The position numbers and the translations under genes are program-made. The notes beneath the pieces were generated by a model. That model worked only from the letters and a program-made list of their open reading frames with translations. It searched no databases and was not told the DNA's origin. This document shows, piece after piece, positions 17,584 to 24,315 of a DNA stretch of 45,995 nucleotides. Source of the stretch: CAIPBY01 sp041671305 (GTDB lineage: Bacteria > Patescibacteriota > Patescibacteriia > 2-01-FULL-39-33); NCBI GenBank assembly GCA_041671305.1, contig JBAZBX010000005.1, positions 1 through 45,995 on the forward strand. Direction: 5' to 3'. Positions within the stretch are counted from its first letter, which is position 1. The number at the start of each line of letters is the position of its first letter.

Positions 17584-17879
17584 CAAACTGTGTAAAAGTA
17601 TTTGATAAACTAGTGTATAAGTCCAAATATAATCTTATAACTTGTTGAGAGCGCCTGGAGATAAGTAGTTGATAAGTGAAGTAAAGTTGTGACAAAAGTT
17701 TTTAGCCAAAGATAAAAACGTAAACGAACAACAAGACGACCGGATATAATTATTTTTTCCACTTAGTCAAATTAAAAAATGAACAAAAATACCAATCAAA
17801 AAAGACTAATTACAATTATCCACTTATACACACCCCTTATTATAACTAATCTTAATTTTATATATTAATATTTAAAGAT
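17584..17879. other. oriC: Candidate replication origin (oriC) between dnaA and dnaN
   Basis: This 296-bp AT-rich gap has no gene. DnaA-type boxes are an exact TTATACACA (17824-17832), an overlapping TTATCCACT (17816-17824), TGTGTAAAA (17589-17597, matching TTTTACACA in reverse) and AGTGTATAA (17612-17620, one mismatch). An AT-rich tract precedes dnaN and could be the unwinding region. The dnaA-dnaN position agrees. Confidence 0.65.
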
Positions 17880-19004
17880 ATGAAAATATCCTGCACCCAA
17901 GAAAATTTAAACCAGGGACTTTTGGCAGTAAGTCATATAGCCAACAAGAATACAAATTTGCCAATACTTTCCAATCTTCTTTTCAAAATAGAAAATAAAA
18001 CTCTGACCCTGGAAGCAACAAACTTAGAAATAGGCATAACCGCTAATATTAGAAGTAAGGTTGAAGAAGACGGGGAATTCAGTGTAGATGCGCGGTTGTT
18101 GGCTAACTATATTGCTTTGTTGCCCAAGGAAAGAATAGATTTTGAACTGGACGGAGATAATCTGAAGATAGAATGCCAGAAACAAAAAACAAAGATAAAA
18201 ACCCAATCCGCTTCAGAATTTCCCCTAATTCCCAAAATAGTAAAAGAAAATCCGTGTATTGTAGATATCAAAGCTTTCAAGCAGGCAATTTCGGAAGTGG
18301 TATTTTCTGCTTCCAATTCAGAAAGCCGCCCGGAATTATCCGGTGTATTTGTAAGTTTTACCAATAATGAGCTTGTTATGGCCGCTACAGACAGTTATAG
18401 GCTGGCAGAGAAGAAAATAAGTTTAATAGAAAACAAATACGACAAAAAAATAATCATTCCCGTCAAGACGTTGCAGGAAATTTCCAGGATACTAAGTATT
18501 TTCAGGGAAGATACAAATTTGGAAAGCGCTGAAAACATGGAAATTTATCTGACAGACAATCAAATTATGTTTTCATACAATGGCATAGACTTGGTTTCCA
18601 GGCTGGTAGAAGGCCAATATCCTGATTATACCCAAATAATCCCAACTAATCACAAAACTAAGGCCAAGATCAATGTTGCAGAATTAATAAAAAATATCAA
18701 AACTTCAAGCTTGTTTACCAGAAATGGTATTTTTGACATCAAGTTGGATTTAAATGTAAATAGCAAGGAAGTAGTAATTACTTCTTCATCTTCACAATCA
18801 GGAGAGAATATATCAGTTGTGGGCGCGGAGATAACAGGAGAAAATGAAAGTATAATTTTGAATTACAGATATTTGTTGGATAATTTGCAAATCATCAGTT
18901 CTGATTTTGTGGATATTGAAATTGGCGATGTAAACAGCCCGTGTGTGATCAAATCAGAAAACGACGATAAATATATCTATATTATTATGCCTATTAGACA
19001 GTAA
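17880..19004 (+). CDS. dnaN: DNA polymerase III beta sliding clamp
   Basis: The protein has 374 residues, the normal length for three clamp repeats. The N-terminus MKISCTQENLNQGLLAVSHIANKNTNLPIL is diagnostic, as are SRPELSGVFVSF, TDSYRLAEKKI and the C-terminal YIYIIMPIRQ, which replaces the usual MPMR/MPVR ending with a one-residue extension. Dimers encircle DNA and tether the polymerase. It ends before a strong terminator. Confidence 0.97.
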   Translation: MKISCTQENLNQGLLAVSHIANKNTNLPILSNLLFKIENKTLTLEATNLEIGITANIRSKVEEDGEFSVDARLLANYIALLPKERIDFELDGDNLKIECQKQKTKIKTQSASEFPLIPKIVKENPCIVDIKAFKQAISEVVFSASNSESRPELSGVFVSFTNNELVMAATDSYRLAEKKISLIENKYDKKIIIPVKTLQEISRILSIFREDTNLESAENMEIYLTDNQIMFSYNGIDLVSRLVEGQYPDYTQIIPTNHKTKAKINVAELIKNIKTSSLFTRNGIFDIKLDLNVNSKEVVITSSSSQSGENISVVGAEITGENESIILNYRYLLDNLQIISSDFVDIEIGDVNSPCVIKSENDDKYIYIIMPIRQ

Positions 19005-19016
19005 ACTGGCAGAAAC

Positions 19017-19054
19017 AAAAAACCGTCCTGGAATTTTATCAAGACGGTTTTTTA
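19017..19054. terminator. Bidirectional terminator after dnaN
   Basis: AAAAAACCGTC and GACGGTTTTTT form a stem between the convergent dnaN and DAGK-like genes. Confidence 0.85.
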
Positions 19055-19062
19055 ATTGAGAA

Positions 19063-19803
19063 TTATATCAATCTATTTTTGCCTACGATTATATTTACCT
19101 TGCCAGGAATGATAGTCACTTCGGCCGGAGTTTTGATAACTTTTTTTTCATCCGCCATAAATATGGGAATTGATTTTCCTTCACTACTGATATTGATCTT
19201 TTGCGCTTTCAAATAGCTATTGGTGGATTGGCTCTTAAAAAATCCTTTTTGGGTGTGCTTTATTTGAATGCTGAATAATCCCTCGTTGGATTTAATTGGA
19301 GTAGAATCGGCAATAGAGAGATTATTTATGGTAATAAAATTATTTTTGCCATCAAAACTCAAAAAATAATTGTTATCGCAGTTGAGGTTGGCGCTTTCCC
19401 CGTCAAATTCCAGAGAAGTAAAGAAGTAGTTGCCATTAATATAGCCAAGATCTATCTTTTCAATAATTCTGGCAGAGAGCACATCGCAAGCTGCATCGCC
19501 CTCAGGGATGCCTAGAAGCCTCGCTATGCGATTATCATCGCCTATGGGGATTATACCAATAGTGACATCAAGATCAGCGATGATATTGGTAACTTCGCCG
19601 ATGGTTTTGTCATTTCCCACAATCACCACGGTCTTAACTCCTTGTTTGACTTCGTTGATAATTATTTGATCAATATCTTTGAGAATAGATAATTTGCTGA
19701 TTTTGCCGTTTATGCCCAAATCCATTAATCTTGATTCTGTCTTGGCCAAAGTGGATTGATATTTTTTTTCATTCAAAAATGAATCATAAAAATAATGATA
19801 CAT
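19063..19803 (-). CDS. Diacylglycerol kinase-like (DAGKc) protein, degenerate nucleotide site
   Basis: The protein has 246 residues. The N-terminal part follows the DAGK catalytic fold: VKTVVIVGNDKTIGEVTNIIAD (57-78) aligns with the GGDGT nucleotide motif, and TIGIIPIGDDNRIARLLGIP (81-100) with the G-TGND-AR-L motif. The key residues differ: GGDGT has become GNDKT and GTGND has become GDDNR. The C-terminal half is a beta sandwich as in lipid kinases. It may be a divergent lipid kinase or a non-catalytic relative. It lies 21 bp after the bactofilin gene and is probably co-transcribed. Confidence 0.72.
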   Translation of the reverse strand: MYHYFYDSFLNEKKYQSTLAKTESRLMDLGINGKISKLSILKDIDQIIINEVKQGVKTVVIVGNDKTIGEVTNIIADLDVTIGIIPIGDDNRIARLLGIPEGDAACDVLSARIIEKIDLGYINGNYFFTSLEFDGESANLNCDNNYFLSFDGKNNFITINNLSIADSTPIKSNEGLFSIQIKHTQKGFFKSQSTNSYLKAQKINISSEGKSIPIFMADEKKVIKTPAEVTIIPGKVNIIVGKNRLI

Positions 19804-19824
19804 AAGGAGGGGTTTGGTTAGAAT

Positions 19825-20244
19825 TTATTTTTCCAGTGGCGCGATAGGGCGAAGCTCTATTCTTTTTTGTTTAGAAAAGTCCGGTTTGAGCGATTTAGCT
19901 TTGTCGCCCATGAGACATTTGCCATTGAGTACGGCTCCCTCAGAAATCACCAGTCTGGTGGCTCTGATATCGCCGAATATTTTGGCAGTAGGTGTAATTT
20001 CTAGTTTGCTAGTTATGCTGACATTTCCCTGGACTTCTCCGGCGATTATGGCATTGTCAGCGCTGACATTGGCAAAGATTTTGGATTTGGAGCCAACTTT
20101 TAGATTTTTGGAGGTTTTGATGGTACCGCAAATAGTGCCCTCAACGATGATATTTCCTTCGGTGACAAAATCACCCTCAACCTTGACGGAGGGCCCGATA
20201 ATTGTGTCTGGTTCGTTATGCTCAGGCGTATTTTCTTTGAACAT
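19825..20244 (-). CDS. Bactofilin (polymer-forming cytoskeletal protein)
   Basis: The protein has 139 residues. The central right-handed beta-helix shows regular Gly and hydrophobic repeats: VKVEGDFVTEGNIIVEGTICGTIKTSKNLKVGSKSKIFANVSADNAIIAGEVQGNVSITSKLEITPTAKIFGDIRATRLVISEGAVLNGKC. Short disordered ends flank it. Bactofilins form nucleotide-free filaments at the membrane and often organise wall synthesis. Its promoter shares its -35 box with that of rpsT on the other strand. Confidence 0.93.
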   Translation of the reverse strand: MFKENTPEHNEPDTIIGPSVKVEGDFVTEGNIIVEGTICGTIKTSKNLKVGSKSKIFANVSADNAIIAGEVQGNVSITSKLEITPTAKIFGDIRATRLVISEGAVLNGKCLMGDKAKSLKPDFSKQKRIELRPIAPLEK

Positions 20245-20276
20245 ATCTAGGAGATTATTATTAATACTTTGATTAC

Positions 20277-20327
20277 ATTTTAATCCAAAATCAAGCTATT
20301 GTCAAAGGCAATTAATTATGTTATAAT
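20277..20327. promoter_or_regulatory. Divergent promoters sharing one -35 box (bactofilin / rpsT)
   Basis: On plus, TTGTCA (20299-20304), a 17-bp spacer and TATAAT (20322-20327) serve rpsT. On minus, TTGACA (20300-20305), a 17-bp spacer and TAAAAT (20277-20282) serve the bactofilin gene. The two -35 hexamers overlap by five bases, so both cannot easily be occupied at once. Confidence 0.65.
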
Positions 20328-20357
20328 TAAAAATGTTAAATAAATAATTCACATGTT

Positions 20358-20621
20358 ATGCCAATTAAGAAAGCTGCAATGAAGGCCCTGAAGCAAAGCA
20401 AAACGAGGGCAGATAGAAACGCAAATATCAAAAAAAATCTTAGGGATTTGGTAAAGAAGTCAAAGACCTTGGTAGAGAAAAAAGAAAAGGAAGCTTCGGA
20501 AAAGGTCAAGGAAGCCATTAAGGCCATTGATAAAGCCGTTCAAAAGAAGATTTTAAAAAAGAATACTGGAGCCAGAAAGAAATCCAGACTGATGAAAAAA
20601 TTAAATTCAATGTTGAAGTAA
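20358..20621 (+). CDS. rpsT: 30S ribosomal protein S20
   Basis: The protein has 87 residues, highly basic and helical: MPIKKAAMKALKQSKTRADRNANIKKNLRDLVKK, with a C-terminal VQKKILKKNTGARKKSRLMKKLN that matches the family ending. S20 binds 16S rRNA in the body of the 30S subunit. It has its own promoter and a terminator just after the stop. Confidence 0.95.
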   Translation: MPIKKAAMKALKQSKTRADRNANIKKNLRDLVKKSKTLVEKKEKEASEKVKEAIKAIDKAVQKKILKKNTGARKKSRLMKKLNSMLK

Positions 20622-20624
20622 TAA

Positions 20625-20653
20625 TGATTTCCCCTCCAACTGGAGGGGATTTT
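20625..20653 (+). terminator. Terminator after rpsT
   Basis: CCCCTCCA-AC-TGGAGGGG is followed by ATTTT, ending 15 bp before the rlmN ATG. Confidence 0.7.
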
Positions 20654-20667
20654 AGTCAATAGCTTTT

Positions 20668-21666
20668 ATGTTTCCTAAATTAAAAACAATATTAGAAGGC
20701 CAACCCGCTTATCGTTATAAGCAGGTTAGCGAGGCTTTATTCAAGAGCCTGGTTTCTGATTGGAATGAAGTGAGCAATTTGCCCAAAGAACTGAAAGAAA
20801 AATTAAGTCAAGAATTTCCTTTGGAAATAAAAGCTCAAATTTTTGAGGAACCCAGAGTTGTAAAAGCCTTAATAGAAATGGAAGATGGAATTGGCATAGA
20901 AAGCGTCTTGATGATGTATGAAAAAAGAAATTCAATTTGTATTTCATCGCAGGCCGGATGCGCGCTGGGTTGCACTTTTTGCGCTACCGGACAGAATGGA
21001 TTCAAAAGGAATTTAACTGTTTGGGAGATAGTAATTCAGGTTTTATTTTTTGCGAGACTGCTCAAGCAGAAAGGAGAGCGGATAGATAATATTGTGTTTA
21101 TGGGCATGGGCGAACCGTTTCTAAATATTGATAATGTTTTGGAAGCGATAAAGATTATCAATGATAAAGATGGATTAAATATTGGCGCCAGATCAATTTC
21201 TATTTCTACCGCGGGAGTTACTGAAGGAATTAAAAAATTATCTGATTTTCCTATCCAGGTTAACTTGGCAGTTTCTCTCCACTCGCCTGATGATAAGATT
21301 AGATCGCAGTTGATGCCGATAAATAAGAAGTATTCAGTAGAAAAGATTTTTGCGGCCATTGATAATTATATTATCAAAACCAATCGCAAGGTGATGCTGG
21401 AATATATTATGATTGATAATGTGACCGACAAAATAAAAATGGCCACAGAGTTGGCCGAGCTGATCAAGTCGTTGGAAAAACCGCTGGTGATGGTCAATAT
21501 GATTCCTTACAATGAAAGTAATGTGAGAGCAAAATACAGCGCTTCATCACCCGAGAGAATGGAAGCATTTAAGATAATCTTGATCAGAGAAGGCATAGAT
21601 TGTATCATGAGGAGGTCTTTTGGTACCAATATTGCCGGAGCCTGTGGACAATTGGCCGGAAAATAA
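20668..21666 (+). CDS. rlmN: 23S rRNA (A2503-C2)/tRNA methyltransferase RlmN
   Basis: The protein has 332 residues. The radical-SAM CxxxCxxC motif is C98-C102-C105 in CALGCTFCATGQNGF. VFMGMGEPFLNIDNV, SISTAGVTEGI, LAVSLHSPDD and the late GACGQL with the second catalytic cysteine (C-terminal FGTNIAGACGQL) are all present. It methylates A2503 in 23S rRNA and A37 in some tRNAs. The gene follows the rpsT terminator closely, so it may rely on read-through. Confidence 0.96.
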   Translation: MFPKLKTILEGQPAYRYKQVSEALFKSLVSDWNEVSNLPKELKEKLSQEFPLEIKAQIFEEPRVVKALIEMEDGIGIESVLMMYEKRNSICISSQAGCALGCTFCATGQNGFKRNLTVWEIVIQVLFFARLLKQKGERIDNIVFMGMGEPFLNIDNVLEAIKIINDKDGLNIGARSISISTAGVTEGIKKLSDFPIQVNLAVSLHSPDDKIRSQLMPINKKYSVEKIFAAIDNYIIKTNRKVMLEYIMIDNVTDKIKMATELAELIKSLEKPLVMVNMIPYNESNVRAKYSASSPERMEAFKIILIREGIDCIMRRSFGTNIAGACGQLAGK

Positions 21667-21703
21667 ATCTAAATTAGGACAGAGAGCCAAGTTTTATAAG
21701 GAC

Positions 21704-21732
21704 TTGACTTTTTTTGTTGGTTATTTTATGAT
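21704..21732 (+). promoter_or_regulatory. Promoter of the orphan gene at 21801
   Basis: TTGACT (21704-21709), a 17-bp spacer and TATGAT (21727-21732) lie about 60 bp before the start codon's Shine-Dalgarno site. Confidence 0.55.
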
Positions 21733-21800
21733 ATATTTTGTTCTGGTGTTTTTGTCAGAGAATTAGGGAACCAACAAGGGAAAAAGGGAGACTATGTAGT

Positions 21801-22304
21801 ATGGCGAAGGTAGTTTGGGAGGAGATTAAACTTGATGGACAGACAGTGAGGGTTGCAAGCGATTCCTTGGTTTGGGGTTTGTATAGCCAGACTCGGGAAT
21901 TGCCACATCCCCATGAGGCAGGAGCAGTGGTGCTCCGTCCTGGTAGGTCGTTCATTCTAAGCTGTTTCGCAGCGCGGATATGTCATCGCAAGGCCGTGCA
22001 GACAGATGACGGTATTGTGTCTGGTTTTGAAACCAAGTGCAGCTTCAAAACTCACTTGCGTCTTGACATCAGCAACCGCATGCGTCAGCAGCAACTTTTG
22101 GATTTGCAGGGGCACGGGGTGGAGATCTACGGTCAGAACCCCAAGAAGCTCCCCCCTTGCCAGACTGACGTCAATTGGACACTGGAGTGGAGGGAAGCAA
22201 ATCTGATTATCCATCAGATCGGCCTCGGCAATAAGTCACAAGCGGAGTGGCTCATCACGTTGCGGAGCATGGCTTTGGCGGAGGCGTTCAGACAAGTCGC
22301 GTAG
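21801..22304 (+). CDS. Orphan protein of unknown function, GC-richer than neighbours
   Basis: The protein has 167 residues from the ATG at 21801, chosen because AAAAAGGGAG lies about 10 bp upstream; a longer frame starts before any such site. I recognise no family. It contains EIKLDGQTVRVASDSLVWGLY and HPHEAGAVVLRPGRSFILSCFAARICHRK, then a Trp-rich WTLEWREANLIIHQIGLGNKSQAEWLITL. No membrane segment is present. Base composition and codon use are visibly richer in G and C than those of rlmN and holA, and it has its own promoter and terminator, so recent transfer is plausible. Confidence 0.7.
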   Translation: MAKVVWEEIKLDGQTVRVASDSLVWGLYSQTRELPHPHEAGAVVLRPGRSFILSCFAARICHRKAVQTDDGIVSGFETKCSFKTHLRLDISNRMRQQQLLDLQGHGVEIYGQNPKKLPPCQTDVNWTLEWREANLIIHQIGLGNKSQAEWLITLRSMALAEAFRQVA

Positions 22305-22333
22305 GGGACGCGACAATTACATAACATTTCCAT

Positions 22334-22371
22334 GGCCGGCAACTCTCGCAGTTTCCGGCCGCTAATTTTTT
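22334..22371 (+). terminator. Terminator of the orphan gene at 21801
   Basis: GGCCGG and CCGGCC form a stem followed by GCTAATTTTTT. It overlaps the last codons of the convergent holA gene. Confidence 0.6.
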
Positions 22372-23321
22372 AACACTAGTAAATCAAATAACAATTCGGG
22401 GTTTTTGGCCCCGTTTTTTAATTGAGCCTCTAGTTCAATGAGTTTAGAATTTATTTTGATAAGTTCATCCAGGGAAAAACCCTTGGCCTGATCAATGGCT
22501 TTTTTGATAACAAACGGATGTTCGCCTATTTCTGTTGCGATTTGTCCTTGATTGGGGAATCCGGAAATTTCCTCTAGTTTGCTTTTTACTTTTAGAATTA
22601 TTTTGAACTGCCTGGAAATCATGGCCAGGATTTGGAGCGGAGCAGAACCGCTTTTGAGCTGGTCGGAAATTAGTTTCAGGGCCAATTTTTTATTTTTCAA
22701 GGCAATAGCATCGGTTAAATTAAAAATATTATCTTCAAATTTGGCGCTGACCAAGAGCTTTACATCTTCAGGAGTGATTTGTTTTTTACTTTTGTAAGCA
22801 ATTAATTTATCCGCTTCACGGGTGAGTTGGCTTAGGTCATTTCCGACCAGCATTACTAATTCAGAAATGGCTTTGGGATCTGCTTCAGTGTTTTTTTGCT
22901 TGAAATATTGAGAGAGCCACTTTTCTACTTCAAATCCGTTCAGAGTGTTTATTTCCCAGGCGTATTTTTGGGTTTTGAGATATTTATATAGGGCGTTGCT
23001 CGGCTCTTCTCTTTTGCTTAGATATGTTTCCACAAACATCAGGGAATTTTCTAATTCTTTTTCTCTGGTTTTGAGGAAATCCAAGAGCTCTTTATTGATA
23101 ACTCTATTTTTGGTGACATTATTTACGACAATGAATTTTTTCTCACCTAGAAAAGGCACCGTCATGACTTCCTGCTTGAATTGGTCAAAACTTAATTCTT
23201 CTCCGTCTAATTTGACCATATTAAAACCAGATTTATCCCTTTTTTGAGTAAATTGGTCTTGAAGCTCTTTGGATTTTTGCTGACAGCGGAAATAATCCGT
23301 GCCGTAGATGAAGAAAATCAT
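22362..23321 (-). CDS. holA: DNA polymerase III delta subunit
   Basis: The protein has 319 residues. The N-terminus MIFFIYGTDYFRCQQKSKEL, then FLGEKKFIVVNNV, a central NLSQLTREADKLIAY-like segment (NDLSQLTREADKLIAYKSK) and the C-terminal clamp-loader collar helices (LKSGSAPLQILAMISRQFKIILKVK) match HolA. It is the subunit that opens the beta clamp. The predicted -10 (TATAGT on the minus strand) lies only 8 bp before the ATG, so the mRNA may be leaderless. Confidence 0.93.
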   Translation of the reverse strand: MIFFIYGTDYFRCQQKSKELQDQFTQKRDKSGFNMVKLDGEELSFDQFKQEVMTVPFLGEKKFIVVNNVTKNRVINKELLDFLKTREKELENSLMFVETYLSKREEPSNALYKYLKTQKYAWEINTLNGFEVEKWLSQYFKQKNTEADPKAISELVMLVGNDLSQLTREADKLIAYKSKKQITPEDVKLLVSAKFEDNIFNLTDAIALKNKKLALKLISDQLKSGSAPLQILAMISRQFKIILKVKSKLEEISGFPNQGQIATEIGEHPFVIKKAIDQAKGFSLDELIKINSKLIELEAQLKNGAKNPELLFDLLVLKN

Positions 23322-23411
23322 GTCTGTATACTATATCATCTTCCATTATTAATCAATTTACTAATTTGGAATTTATGTTAGAATATAATTAATAATATAA
23401 CTATTATAAAT

Positions 23412-24263
23412 ATGCCAGAGCCAATCTTAAAAGATTTAGAATTAGGCGGTGTTCTAGTTGAAGCGGAAACTGGACAAAAAAACAAAGAGCCATCCTTTGA
23501 AAAAAATGTCAATGACGATTATTCTCGTATCATGACAAATTTAGAGAGTGACAAATATATGTCCGGAGAAGAAAAAGTGGGTATTATTGGTCAAGTTAGA
23601 TTGGAACTGGAAGATAAATTAGGAGTCTTAAATCAACAGGTCAAGATTGACAAGGTAAAAATGGTTGAAGCCAGAAAGGCCATGGGAATAGATGGTGGAG
23701 AAGATGCAGTTCAAGACGATATGCAAATAACTAAAATTCAGGGGCAACTTCAAGCATTGGGAGATTTGGAAAGCAGAATAGGAGGACAAAGACAAGAAAC
23801 TGAAAAAGGAGAAGAGAAAATATTTTTGAAAGAGAATATTAGAAAAATAATAGAAGATGCCGAGGCATCAATATTCGCTCTGAAAAATGGCATCTTATCT
23901 TATGAAAGGGGCCAGACCGTATTGTCTTTGACAGTGAGTCAATTAGAATCGGCCGCAGAAGGGGTAGTAATTGATTATGACCAATTAGAATCGGCCATTG
24001 CCAGTTTGGACGAAGTTGCCAAAAACGTGAATGAAATCGATGTTCCCATGGATTATCAAAGTGTAGAAAGTTTGAATAGGCTTTATTATGCCTTGGGCGG
24101 TCTTATAGATTCTATGCTTAAGACACGATCAAAGTTTGCTCAATCAACAAATGAAAAGGCTAATGAGATATCACTTAAAATAGGAAAGTTATTAGACTCA
24201 CTGGATAATGCTCAGGTGTTTTTAAATAGTAAAAGCAGGGCATTGTCAGAATATCTAGGATGA
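23412..24263 (+). CDS. Coiled-coil protein of unknown function
   Basis: The protein has 283 residues, soluble, strongly acidic and helical. Heptad-like stretches are VRLELEDKLGVLNQQVKIDKVKM, QGQLQALGDLESRIGGQRQETEKGEEK and KANEISLKIGKLLDSLDNAQVFL. A repeated QLESA element occurs in the middle (VSQLESAAEGVVIDYDQLESAIASL), which suggests a small internal duplication. There is no signal peptide or membrane helix. I recognise no family. It stands alone between holA and polA and ends at a bidirectional terminator. Confidence 0.75.
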   Translation: MPEPILKDLELGGVLVEAETGQKNKEPSFEKNVNDDYSRIMTNLESDKYMSGEEKVGIIGQVRLELEDKLGVLNQQVKIDKVKMVEARKAMGIDGGEDAVQDDMQITKIQGQLQALGDLESRIGGQRQETEKGEEKIFLKENIRKIIEDAEASIFALKNGILSYERGQTVLSLTVSQLESAAEGVVIDYDQLESAIASLDEVAKNVNEIDVPMDYQSVESLNRLYYALGGLIDSMLKTRSKFAQSTNEKANEISLKIGKLLDSLDNAQVFLNSKSRALSEYLG

Positions 24264-24277
24264 TATATTTATGTTTT

Positions 24278-24307
24278 AAAACACCCGGATACAATCCGGA
24301 TGTTTTT
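24278..24307. terminator. Bidirectional terminator between the coiled-coil gene and polA
   Basis: AAAACACCCGGAT and ATCCGGATGTTTTT form a stem between convergent genes. Confidence 0.75.
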
Positions 24308-24315
24308 ATCTTGAG

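Noticed and set aside
19814..20272. Open frame of 152 codons opposite the bactofilin gene
   Set aside because: The opposite strand carries a clear bactofilin; this frame is its mirror and has no family features.
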